In this document: piece after piece, positions 45,008 to 52,713 of the stretch
Position numbering within the stretch: the stretch's first letter is position 1
Layout: each line of letters begins with the position of its first letter
Assembly: GCA_021774075.1 (NCBI GenBank)
Contig: JAJFJK010000141.1
Location: 1 to 57,331, forward strand
DNA: 57,331 bases
From: Nitrosomonas sp.
Lineage (GTDB): Bacteria; Pseudomonadota; Gammaproteobacteria; Burkholderiales; Nitrosomonadaceae
Reading direction: 5' to 3'
Made by a program: the position numbers and the translations under genes
The notes under the pieces: generated by a model
What the model saw: only the letters and a program-made list of their open reading frames with translations
What the model was told of the DNA's origin: nothing
The model's database searches: none

Positions 45008-45033
45008 GATGGATAAGCGAAGCGCCATCCGTC
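45008..45033. repeat. REP palindrome 1
   Basis: ggatggataagcgaagcgcc followed by atccgtc forms an imperfect hairpin (ggatgg/ccatcc). It is the same unit as the REPs at 45145, 45773 and 45831, and flanks the RAYT gene. Confidence 0.8.
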
Positions 45034-45144
45034 AATAATTTTAAATAATAGATGACTATTGCTAAACAAACCGAGTAAACCGATAACATTGCGTCTTCAC
45101 AGCATACGTTGAAATAACTGATTTAAATCATTCATGGGATTCTC

Positions 45145-45167
45145 GGCGGATGGCGCTTTGCTTATCC
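45145..45167. repeat. REP palindrome 2 (opposite orientation)
   Basis: ggcggatggcgctttgctta then tcc is the reverse-complement form of REP 1, so REP 1 and 2 make a BIME-like pair upstream of the RAYT gene. Confidence 0.8.
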
Positions 45168-45207
45168 TCCCTACATTTTTCTTGGCCGAGGCGTGTAAAC
45201 TTGATCA

Positions 45208-45741
45208 ATGCCCAATTATCGACGTAACCGCATTCCTGGTGGCACCTGTTTTTTTACGGTCAATTTGCTTGATCGGAAATCTGATTTGTTGGTTGCTCAT
45301 ATTAATGAATTGCGGGATGCTGTGCGTGAAATCCGTCAAATAAAACCTTTTCTTATCGATGCATGGGTTGTCCTGCCTGATCACAGGCATTGCATTTGGA
45401 CATTGCCTGCAGGTGATGATGATTATTCCGATCGATGGCGATTAATTAAAAAGACATTCTCAAAATCAATTCCCAAAGCTGAATATCGTTCTGAGGTCAG
45501 GATAAAGCGTTATGAGCGAGGCATCTGGCAGCGGCGGTTTTGGGAGCATACCATTGCTGATGATGTGGACTATGCAGCACATATGGACTACATTCATTAC
45601 AATCCGGTAAAGCATCAATGGGTGAGTGTGGTTAAGGAATGGCCGTATTCGACATTTCATGCGATGGTTGCAAAGGGGGTTTATCCGCTGGATTGGGCAG
45701 GTTGTGAAATGAGGGGATTTGATGCAGGGGAGAGAAATTGA
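45208..45741 (+). CDS. REP-associated tyrosine transposase (RAYT, TnpA-REP)
   Basis: 177 residues. The Y1-HUH-type transposase has the RAYT start NYRRNRIPGGTCFFTVNLLD, the metal-binding motif DAWVVLPDHRHCIWTLP (H-x-H near residues 60-65), GIWQRRFWEHTI, and the catalytic Tyr in MDYIHYNPVKHQW. RAYTs nick and move or seed REP palindromes; four matching REPs flank the gene. The unit appears to have inserted between the two FGE genes of the conflict locus, separating the second from its partners. Confidence 0.93.
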   Translation: MPNYRRNRIPGGTCFFTVNLLDRKSDLLVAHINELRDAVREIRQIKPFLIDAWVVLPDHRHCIWTLPAGDDDYSDRWRLIKKTFSKSIPKAEYRSEVRIKRYERGIWQRRFWEHTIADDVDYAAHMDYIHYNPVKHQWVSVVKEWPYSTFHAMVAKGVYPLDWAGCEMRGFDAGERN

Positions 45742-45772
45742 ATGATGGGTGGGGTAGCGTTATTGTGGTTTT

Positions 45773-45794
45773 GACGGATGGCGCTTCGCTTATC
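45773..45794. repeat. REP palindrome 3
   Basis: gacggatggcgcttcgctta then tc lies 31 bp after the RAYT stop, in the same orientation as REP 2. Confidence 0.8.
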
Positions 45795-45830
45795 GCGTCC
45801 TACAGCGTTGCGAATTCACATGAGGTAGGA

Positions 45831-45854
45831 CGGATAAGCGAAGCGCCATCCGTC
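45831..45854. repeat. REP palindrome 4
   Basis: cggataagcgaagcgccatc then cgtc is the opposite orientation to REP 3, completing a second BIME-like pair 45 bp before the second FGE gene. Confidence 0.8.
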
Positions 45855-45898
45855 GCGTCAAAGCTATTTAAACTTTCAAAAAATTGCTGTGAGTTGTA

Positions 45899-46731
45899 AT
45901 GAATCAATTGATGACTGAAACGAAGGCCGCTGGCTCACCACCTGTCTTCCCTTATGCCTGGGCTTCTGCCTGGGGCGAGGATAGATATGGCTTGTGGATG
46001 GCGTTGGATTATCAAGGTGTGCGCTATGTGTTTCGCTGGATTCTACCAGGTACCTTTTGGATGGGCTCATCTGAAGATGAAAAAGGGCGGTTCGATGATG
46101 AAGATCGGCACAGGGTGATGCTTAGCAAAGGTTTTTGGCTGGGTGAAACGACCGTTACCCAGGCGTTGTGGAAAGCAGTGATGGACGATGATCCGAGTCG
46201 TTTCAAGGGAGAAAACCACCCAGTAGAAAAAGTCAGTTGGGACGATATCCATGCGTTTATCAAGCAGATCAATAGTTATCATTCGGCATTATCAGTCCGC
46301 CTCCCCTGGGAAGCTGAGTGGAATATGCTTGCCGGGCCGGAAGTGAAACAGCATTTAACTTTGGAAATGAATTGAATCTGGAGCAAGTGAATTATCGAGG
46401 AATTTGGGAGTGGAAGGCGGATGAATGGGGCAACGGGGCAAAGCAAGCAACAGTTGCGGTCAAAAGCTACCCTTGTAATGACTGGGGTTTGTTTGAGATG
46501 CACGGCAATGTCTGGGAATGGTGTGCGGATTATTGGCAGGAACGTTTGGGGTGTGAAGCGCGAGTTGATTCGTGGAAAGGGCAGGAAAAGCCAGAAGCGG
46601 GTTGGCGGCGTGTCGTTCGCGGCGGTTCGTGGGACGACAACGGCAGGGTTGTGCGTTCTGCCTTGCGCTACTGGGTCGAGCCTGACGTCCGTAACGACCT
46701 TCTTGGTTTCCGCCTAGCCCTAGGTCACTGA
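45899..46731 (+). pseudogene. Second FGE-domain sensor gene with a one-base frameshift and hypervariable C-terminus
   Basis: The two halves read as one FGE-like protein of about 277 residues. Part one (45899 to about 46318) has VFRWILPGTFWMGSSEDEKG and RLPWEAEW; part two (from about 46318) has EYACRAGSETAFNFGNE, GLFEMHGNVWEWCADYW, RRVVRGGSWDD and LLGFRLALG. At 46316-46321 gagtggaat should be gagtgggaat: one G is missing. The encoded domain matches residues about 655-912 of the 920-residue fusion, without the vWA part. It could be inactive, a phase-variable state, or a sequencing error. It ends with variable repeat 2. Confidence 0.82.
46605..46727 (+). other. Putative DGR variable repeat 2
   Basis: The first 28 bp are identical to VR1. 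Then GAC GAC AAC GGC AGG GTT.. replaces CAC AAC GTC GGC TGG AAC..; it is 21 bp shorter than VR1 in the following loop and rejoins at cttggtttccg. Over the first 22 codons after Trp I count 18 base differences, 17 at codon positions 1 or 2. The 3' flank ctgagctcaggca is shared with VR1 and may be part of the homing-initiation region. Confidence 0.75.
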
Positions 46732-46765
46732 GCTCAGGCAGGACAGGCAGAGCACAGGCAATAGA

Positions 46766-46783
46766 CAGCGCGGACAGCCGCTG
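46766..46783 (+). other. Hairpin downstream of variable repeat 2
   Basis: cagcg/cgctg with an 8-nt loop, about 40 bp after VR2. Short hairpins just 3' of the variable repeat assist homing in some DGRs. The stem is only 5 bp, so this is a weak assignment. Confidence 0.35.
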
Positions 46784-46897
46784 AGGGACGAAGTGGCAGG
46801 CCGTGATGTGAGTGTTTCCGTGGTTCTGAGATTATTATCGAAATTTATGTAGCAATCTGCTACACTATAATGTCCTTTGTTATTAATAAGGTGAATT

Positions 46898-47314
46898 ATG
46901 GCAAAAGCAGCTTCCCCAATCCGCTTGCAAGAAGACTTAATGAAAGCTGCGGCATTGACAGGTAAACGGTTTCACCGTAGCACAGCTGAACAAATTGAAT
47001 ACTGGGCGGAAATGGGGCGCAATGTATCCACGGTTCTGGACCCGGATGATTTGTTGTCTGTCTCAACGGGACTGGCAAAAATCAGGATTGAGCCCGTCCA
47101 TGCTGAGCCAGTTGATGCTAGTGAAGTGTTCCAATCGCTTGAAGTTGAGCGTGCGGCAGGAACCCTGTCGCAAACAGTCACAAGTAGTTTGGTAAAGTAT
47201 CAAACCTCATTATCACACCCGGGTTATTTGGAACAAATTGATCTGGATGGAAAAGTGAAAATTGGAAAATTTCAGGATGGTGTTTTTATTGAGAAGAATG
47301 AAGCCGTATCTTGA
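46898..47314 (+). CDS. ParD-like antitoxin
   Basis: 138 residues. The start SPIRLQEDLMKAAALTGKRF and HRSTAEQIEYWAEMGRNV match the ParD-like antitoxin family (a ribbon-helix-helix-type N-terminus). The C-terminal part (YQTSLSHPGYLEQIDLDGKV) is the conserved toxin-binding tail. AAGGTG precedes the ATG. Its TGA overlaps the TTG start of the kinase-like toxin (TTGA at 47311), the same arrangement seen at 388. A promoter with ctacactataat lies at 46860-46871. Confidence 0.85.
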   Translation: MAKAASPIRLQEDLMKAAALTGKRFHRSTAEQIEYWAEMGRNVSTVLDPDDLLSVSTGLAKIRIEPVHAEPVDASEVFQSLEVERAAGTLSQTVTSSLVKYQTSLSHPGYLEQIDLDGKVKIGKFQDGVFIEKNEAVS

Positions 47315-47907
47315 GAGCAAAAAAACAGCTCTGGATGCTGACGGGTGGTAATGGTGCGGGAAAAAGCACTTTTTATCGCACGCAGTTAGCGGCATCAGGA
47401 TTGTCGTTTGTTAATGCCGATATACTGGCAAAACAGCTTTATCCACATGCGCCGGAATCACATAGCTATGATGCCGCAATGTTGGCGGAACAAATGCGCT
47501 TGCAACTGTTGCAAGAAGGACGGAGTTTTTGTTTTGAAACGGTATTCTCACATCCTTCAAAAGTTGATTTTGTTGCTCAAGCTAAAACAATGGACTATGA
47601 GATTATTTTGGTTTTTATCCATTTGGATACGGTTACACTCAATCAGGCGCGTATCGCCCAACGTGTCAGCGAAGGCGGGCATCATGTTCCGAAGGAGAAA
47701 GTAATTAACCGGATCCCAAGAGTGTTAAAGTTGGTCAGACAAGCTTTGCCATTATGTAATCAAGTCTATATTCTAGAAAATTCACATGTAGATAACCCTT
47801 TTCAACAACTTGCAGTGGTTCTTGATGGTCAGCTTGAGTTCAAGCAAAATTCAATACCAGCATGGTGCAAAGCAATATTGGTTGACTATATAGGAGAGCA
47901 GAAATAA
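47311..47907 (+). CDS. Zeta-type toxin (P-loop kinase)
   Basis: 198 residues from TTG at 47311, coupled to the antitoxin. Walker A TGGNGAGKSTFYRTQL near residue 12; FVNADILAKQLYP supplies the catalytic Asp; FCFETVFSHPSKVDFV and RIAQRVSEGGHHVPKEKVINR match the zeta-toxin/YplA-like fold, including substrate-binding Arg and lid residues. Zeta toxins phosphorylate UDP-N-acetylglucosamine and block peptidoglycan synthesis; small stand-alone homologues of this kind are less well characterised. The length is normal for chromosomal members. Confidence 0.85.
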   Translation: MRAKKQLWMLTGGNGAGKSTFYRTQLAASGLSFVNADILAKQLYPHAPESHSYDAAMLAEQMRLQLLQEGRSFCFETVFSHPSKVDFVAQAKTMDYEIILVFIHLDTVTLNQARIAQRVSEGGHHVPKEKVINRIPRVLKLVRQALPLCNQVYILENSHVDNPFQQLAVVLDGQLEFKQNSIPAWCKAILVDYIGEQK

Positions 47908-47962
47908 AGTCGCGGTAACAAAATATTTATTGTATTTTATACTTTTAATTTTAGTCACGAAT

Positions 47963-48364
47963 ATGGAAATTACTTGCTACCGGGAGCATGAGACAGGCCG
48001 CGAAGCGCGGCAATTGCCGGCCAGCACCTATAATCTGGCGATTACGTTGTTGGCGCGATGCGCTGAGGGGCATTTGTTTGTTCCGATTCGCAGTATGCAG
48101 TATATGGCGATTGTTGATGCTGAGGAGTTTGTGTTTATTGATGGTGAACGCAAGTGCTGGATTGATATTGCGTGGAAAAATTTCAAGCCGCAAGTGCGTG
48201 AAGCGCTTGATCAGCCGGTTGTTTATGACGCGGTTTATTATCGCGAAGAATTGTCGGAGATCATGACGCGCTTACAAAGCGAGTTTCCAATTGCGTTGCA
48301 GGCGCTGGTCAATAAGGAAAAACTGGATGGTCCGGCACGGGTTATTAAGTTTCCTCAAAGTTAA
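47963..48364 (+). CDS. Hypothetical protein next to the zeta-type module
   Basis: 133 residues from the ATG at 47963; no strong ribosome site. Not recognised. It is a compact alpha/beta protein with RHE-rich start ITCYREHETGREARQLPAST, a strand run FVPIRSMQYMAIVDAEEFVF and an acidic C-terminal helix. No membrane segment or catalytic motif. It could be an accessory of the toxin module or an unrelated housekeeping protein. Confidence 0.6.
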   Translation: MEITCYREHETGREARQLPASTYNLAITLLARCAEGHLFVPIRSMQYMAIVDAEEFVFIDGERKCWIDIAWKNFKPQVREALDQPVVYDAVYYREELSEIMTRLQSEFPIALQALVNKEKLDGPARVIKFPQS

Positions 48365-48386
48365 CCTAAGGGCCCCTAAGAATCTC

Positions 48387-48488
48387 AGTCACATGGTGTT
48401 CAGCATGCGTTTGTACCGTGGTCGCGCTGATTGTGAGAAACGTATCAAAGAACTGAAATATGATTTTGGTGTCAACACGTTCAATCTT
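48387..48488 (+). pseudogene. IS1380-family transposase fragment
   Basis: Codons read FSMRLYRGRADCEKRIKELK then YDFGVNTFNL, the conserved C-terminal-domain region of IS1380 DDE transposases (NLYRGRADCENRIKELK). Both ends are lost. Confidence 0.75.
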
Positions 48489-48631
48489 CCTGTTAAATTC
48501 ACCCCGATTTTTCCCTCTTAAAAAATCCTAATGGAAAATCTGAGATTATTGTTCTTTCGGTCCAGAACTAATCGGTGATATCCTAATTAAAAATTTTGGG
48601 TTATTCAGAGCACTGAAGGAGAGTATTAACT

Positions 48632-49648
48632 GTGACAATCTATTTTCCAGCAGATGTGCAGCTTGCATCACGCTATGTCAAGCAAGCTATTCCATTAATG
48701 GTAACAAATGGCATCGCGCCGAACCCTTGCAACTTTGCATTGTGGTTTATCTACGTTACCAATCGAGATCAAGAGCTGAAGAAAATACTCGATCAGATGC
48801 TCGAAGAGAAAAAAATATTTACCGAAGAGACTTGTCGCAATCTGTACAAGAAATATGTATTTAAAGACGAGGTAAATTTACAAGAGGGCTTGCAGGTATC
48901 GTTGACATCCGTTTTGCGCGAACTGATGGGCAGCGTTAACAAAGCAAAGGATGGGGCTGATGATTTCCAGCGTTCGCTGGAACAAAGTCTAGAGAGTGTT
49001 TCCGGCGATTTAACCAGTTCTTCACTTGAGGACACCATTAAACTTCTTATTCAAACAACCCAAACAATTAAGTCAGTGACCGGTGACTTTCAGGACCAAC
49101 TGGAAAGTGCAGAAAATGAAATTATTGAGTTGCGTCGTCGACTTCATGAGGAAGAACAGCACACCAATGTCGATGCTCTCACACAAGTTGGCAATCGCCG
49201 TGCATTTGATAAACGGATGATCGAGCTCTTCCAGAATAAAAAAGGATATATGACACTGGTATTGATCGATCTGGATAACTTTAAAAAGCTCAATGACACC
49301 TATGGTCACCTGATGGGTGACAAGGTACTGCAAGGCGTTGGTAAAACTTTGCAGAATATTTGTCCCAAGAACGCGCTGGTTGCACGCTATGGTGGTGAAG
49401 AATTCGTACTTTTATTAGAAGTTTCCCAGGAAGCAGCCTACCAAATTGCCGAGACCATTCGGGCTTCATTGAAAAAACTAATTTTAAAAAAGAAGAATTC
49501 AGGCCAAATTATCGAAAATATAACAGCATCATTTGGCGTAGCGCAGAAGATTGAAGGGGAGTTTCCAGATCAACTGATTGAACGAGCTGACAAGGCCTTG
49601 TACACTGCTAAAGAGAATGGGCGTGATCGAGTTCAAGTTGCAAACTGA
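48632..49648 (+). CDS. Diguanylate cyclase (GGDEF) with helical N-terminal domain
   Basis: 338 residues from GTG at 48632 (AAGGAG nine bases upstream). Residues 1-160 are a soluble helical domain (VKQAIPLMVTNGIAPNPCNF, IYVTNRDQELKKILDQMLEE) shared by a group of proteobacterial cyclases, with a coiled coil leading to the GGDEF domain (about 175-335). The active site is GGEEF in VARYGGEEFVLLLE. The inhibitory RxxD site is absent (PKNAL precedes), so product inhibition is unlikely. No transmembrane helix, so it is cytosolic. It stands alone. Confidence 0.92.
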   Translation: MTIYFPADVQLASRYVKQAIPLMVTNGIAPNPCNFALWFIYVTNRDQELKKILDQMLEEKKIFTEETCRNLYKKYVFKDEVNLQEGLQVSLTSVLRELMGSVNKAKDGADDFQRSLEQSLESVSGDLTSSSLEDTIKLLIQTTQTIKSVTGDFQDQLESAENEIIELRRRLHEEEQHTNVDALTQVGNRRAFDKRMIELFQNKKGYMTLVLIDLDNFKKLNDTYGHLMGDKVLQGVGKTLQNICPKNALVARYGGEEFVLLLEVSQEAAYQIAETIRASLKKLILKKKNSGQIIENITASFGVAQKIEGEFPDQLIERADKALYTAKENGRDRVQVAN

Positions 49649-49675
49649 TTGACCAAAGTTGAAATCTCATCGTCT

Positions 49676-49698
49676 GAGTTTTTAGAGGCGCCCTTAAG
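49676..49698. repeat. Solo end of the 6508-6655 repeat type
   Basis: gagtttttagaggcgccctt then aag matches the right end of the element at 6508-6655 with one substitution. The other end is not found nearby. Confidence 0.6.
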
Positions 49699-49751
49699 TT
49701 TAATTCCGTTGAACGCGTTTTATAATTTCGGAACCTGAAGTACGAAACAGT

Positions 49752-50675
49752 CTACATCAATATGCCGTCTTGTGGTTTTAGCGGAGGTGGAACGGAATCT
49801 TCACCAAGTTGTTGTAGCAGATCAATTTCGATGGTGCGGCAAATGGCATTCAGGGGAATATCTTCCATTTTGTTATCGAAAGGGTCTTCTGTCCGGTTTC
49901 CTATCCTTTCTGTGGTAGTAAAAACCGTTGCCAAGGCGATATACACCGGTAACATTTGCCAGCCAAGATGCTGCACCAGGCCAAGTGGTAACAATAAGAC
50001 AAACAACCAAACGAAGAGCTTGGTAAAAAAACTATATTGACGCAGGAGCGGCGTGTTTTTAATCCGTTCACTGATTCCTTGGCATCGATAGGCCTCCTTA
50101 ATGGTTTCCATCAGCGCCGTTACATACCACTGTGATGTGATCCAACCCGCTTCATGAAGGTCACGCAGGTGTTGCGCTTGGAGATGATTTAACTGGGTGG
50201 CTTTGTTCACAGCTTTTTCCAGTTTTTGGAACTCATCATCAGGCAACCATGGCTTCAATTCTTCCCAGCGAGAATTGTTTAGAAGCTGTAAGCGTAATGC
50301 ATTCACAAAGGCCAAATGCCGAAAGAGTATTTTTCGATGAACGTCGGCCACATTAGGCGCCTCTTGGTCCTGCCCTTGCGGCGGTCGAATGTATGTCATC
50401 ACTTGTGATGCAAAATATCGTGAGGCATTGGTTAAATCACCCCACGCTTTTCGAGCTTCCCAAAATCGTTCGTAGGCGGAGTTATTCCGGAATCCTAAAA
50501 GAATGGCTACAGCGGTTCCAAGAAAACCGGTAGCAGAAATCTGAAAAGTGAAGTCCTCAAAGAAATGGTACAAATTGAGCACATAAATGGCGCTCCCGTA
50601 GGCGATAAAAAACAGGAGATTCCATCCTTCAATCTTTAGGAACCATTTTAGACTAATTGTGCGTCGGATTAGCAT
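49752..50675 (-). CDS. Bestrophin-family (UPF0187) anion channel
   Basis: 307 residues. Family features include the opening ISLKWFLKIEGWNLLFFIAY, ISATGFLGTAVAILLGFRNN with the pore-lining Phe/Asn and YERFWEARKAWGDLTNASR, and a C-terminal acidic-patch-like GNRTEDPFDNKMEDIPLNAI. Four hydrophobic segments. Bacterial bestrophins form pentameric chloride or cation channels. No partner gene is adjacent. A MITE lies 30 bp upstream of the start and may have altered its promoter. Confidence 0.93.
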   Translation of the reverse strand: MLIRRTISLKWFLKIEGWNLLFFIAYGSAIYVLNLYHFFEDFTFQISATGFLGTAVAILLGFRNNSAYERFWEARKAWGDLTNASRYFASQVMTYIRPPQGQDQEAPNVADVHRKILFRHLAFVNALRLQLLNNSRWEELKPWLPDDEFQKLEKAVNKATQLNHLQAQHLRDLHEAGWITSQWYVTALMETIKEAYRCQGISERIKNTPLLRQYSFFTKLFVWLFVLLLPLGLVQHLGWQMLPVYIALATVFTTTERIGNRTEDPFDNKMEDIPLNAICRTIEIDLLQQLGEDSVPPPLKPQDGILM

Positions 50676-50704
50676 TGTTTGTTTTTTTATGGTTTTATTG
50701 TCAA

Positions 50705-50849
50705 CTAGGAGGCTGTCCGAGAATAGAATAATCTACTGCGGAACAGCCATTTTGGTCATATTTTCCGATAATTTTCGTTTAATAGAGCAACTATTCGCCT
50801 CAATATGGCTTTTCCTCGCTACGATTACTATTCTCGGGCAGCCTCCTAG
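50705..50849. mobile_element. MITE copy 2 (145 bp)
   Basis: The ends aggaggctgtccgagaatag and ctattctcgggcagcctcct are bounded by CTAG. The internal sequence is the reverse complement of copy 1 at 20231-20397 with about 22 bp less. It has no coding capacity. Confidence 0.9.
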
Positions 50850-51059
50850 CCAAGTGAGAAAGAGTCAGATAGGAATATTGGCATTTAACAATTTGTTTGG
50901 CACAGTAATTTCGCAAAGCAAATCTAACTGCTAATTTCCCCCATTGATAGTTTATCTGGGTTAAATTCTGATGTCTATTAAGAGTTTTTCAATCTAAAAT
51001 AAAGCAAGTTAAATGACCTCTGGTAAAGCCGGAGGGTTACTTTATAGCGTTAATTAACA

Positions 51060-51690
51060 AAAAGTAAACCACCGGTTTTGCCGGTGGACTACAGAAGTTT
51101 GACAATGCTGGGATTCATTGGAAGTCTCGCTTATCTGTGAACCGCCTAAAGTTCAAAAGATGAGGGAACAACCAATGAATGAACAAAGTTTAAGCCATAC
51201 GGCATGGGATTGTAAGTACCATGTTGTATGGATAACCAAAGTTTTGAAAGAAGAGTCTTTATAAGGATTTACGTCAGTATGCTGGCCCGTTACTGAAACT
51301 GAAAGAGTTGGCAATTCAGAAGGAATGTAGAATTGAGGAAGGGCATTTGATGGCAGACCATATCCATATGCTGATATCCATTCCTCCAAAATATTCAGTA
51401 GCCCAGGTTGTTGGGTTTATAAAAGGAAAAAGTGCAATATCAATTGCTCGGAATTACATGGGAAGGAAGAAAGACTTCACAAGTCAAAAGTTCTGGGCAA
51501 GAGGTTATCATGTTTCCACAGTTGGAAGAGACGAAGCAGTGATAAGGAATTATATTCGGCATCAAGAAACTGAAGACCGTAGAATTGATCAATTAAACCT
51601 ATATTGATCCAGGCCATCTTTAGGCGGCACTATTAATAACCCGCTTTGAGCGGTTCATAAAATCAAGCCTCCAGCTTTGCTGGTGGTAAT
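51060..51690 (+). mobile_element. IS200/IS605-type element, inactive
   Basis: The left hairpin accaccgg/ccggtgg (51067-51088) and right-side hairpins (ccgc/gcgg at 51641 and cctccagc/gctggtgg near 51668) frame the transposase pseudogene at 51176. As usual for IS200 there are no terminal inverted repeats or target duplication. The right end resembles the one at 54-135. Confidence 0.75.
51176..51607 (+). pseudogene. IS200-type transposase tnpA with a frameshift
   Basis: It begins MNEQSLSHTAWDCKYHVVWI, the IS200 start. The frame is lost near 51250: the expected KSLYKDLRQYAGPLL is read in another frame, and from about 51255 to 51607 the frame is intact with the HUH motif HLMADHIHMLISIPPKYSVA and YHVSTVGRDEAVIRNYIRHQ containing the catalytic Tyr. 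One indel inactivates it. Confidence 0.85.
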
Positions 51691-52029
51691 TGACGTGAAA
51701 GTATTTACTATCCAGCATGAAAGTAATTCATGGTTTTGGGATTATCTTCATCCAACTTAATTCACCAAAATCATTGACGGTAAGATGAGATATTCTTGAG
51801 CACTATGAGTATAGTCTCAGTTGATACAAAAAAGACTTGTCGGCAGATAGCTTCAACACGATCAATGCATAGTTATGTAGAATGCAGCATAAAAACAAAG
51901 CAATATTTTCAATATCAAGTTTAAATTCAACAATCATATTTTGCCAGCACTATCACTTTATGAATTAACTAAAACAATAAAAGATAGAATAAATCGAAAT
52001 GAATATTTTTCCCTTAGCTAAGAACACGC
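51691..52029. other. 339-bp gap before the two-component system
   Basis: AT-rich sequence with no reading frame of note. The promoter of the 52030 operon should lie here; aaacaataaaagatagaat near 51973 is AT-rich but no clear pair of hexamers is seen. Confidence 0.45.
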
Positions 52030-52713
52030 ATGAATGTACTTATTATTGAAGACAACCAAGATATTGCGGCTAGCATTTATGATTATCTTGAAGCTTTGGG
52101 TTATACAGTTGATGCAGCGGGTGATGGTGTAACTGGCTTACACCTTGCGCTCACTAATGACTATGACGTCGTGGTTCTTGATCTGGGGCTGCCGGTTATT
52201 GACGGAATGGATCTTTGCCGACGGCTTCGGCAAGATGCACGTCGTCTGGTTCCTGTCATCATGTTAACTGCTAGAGATTCACTCGAGAATAAATTAGAAG
52301 GTTTCAAGTCTGGTGCGGACGATTATTTGATCAAGCCATTCGCTCTAAAAGAACTAGCAGCACGTGTAAAAGTTTTGTCTGAGCGCATCAGCCGTGCGCC
52401 AGCATCACAACTACAGATTGGCGACCTCTCACTCAATGTGGAGACTCACGAAGTATCTCGCTCTGGCAAACATATTAACCTCAATCCAACGCTGTTTCGA
52501 TTGTTGACGTTTTTGATGCAAAACCCATATCGTGTAATCAATCGTGAAGAACTCGAGTATGCGGTTTGGCAGGACTGCCCACCGGATAGTGATGCTTTGC
52601 GTACCCATCTTTCCAATTTAAGACAAGTTATCGACAAACCATTTGGGCATCCTCTTATACATACTGTGCGAGGCTTTGGCTATAAATTAACAGACAAAAA
52701 TGCAGAGGACTAA
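52030..52713 (+). CDS. OmpR-family response regulator
   Basis: 227 residues. Receiver domain with acidic pair ED near residues 7-8, phospho-acceptor Asp in VVVLDLGLPVIDG near 51, MLTARD and KPFALKEL. Winged helix (about 130-225): NLNPTLFRLLTFLMQNPYRV, TVRGFGYKL. It overlaps the kinase gene by 14 bases, so the pair is cotranslated. The signal is unknown. PmrA/QseB-like regulators are the closest by eye. Confidence 0.92.
   Translation: MNVLIIEDNQDIAASIYDYLEALGYTVDAAGDGVTGLHLALTNDYDVVVLDLGLPVIDGMDLCRRLRQDARRLVPVIMLTARDSLENKLEGFKSGADDYLIKPFALKELAARVKVLSERISRAPASQLQIGDLSLNVETHEVSRSGKHINLNPTLFRLLTFLMQNPYRVINREELEYAVWQDCPPDSDALRTHLSNLRQVIDKPFGHPLIHTVRGFGYKLTDKNAED

Larger units (their letters stand above)
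44722..45207. other. 486-bp gap with REP palindromes before the RAYT gene
   Basis: A non-coding stretch. It contains two REP-type palindromes (45008-45033 and 45145-45167). The first 170 bp after the FGE stop carry no recognised feature. Confidence 0.6.
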
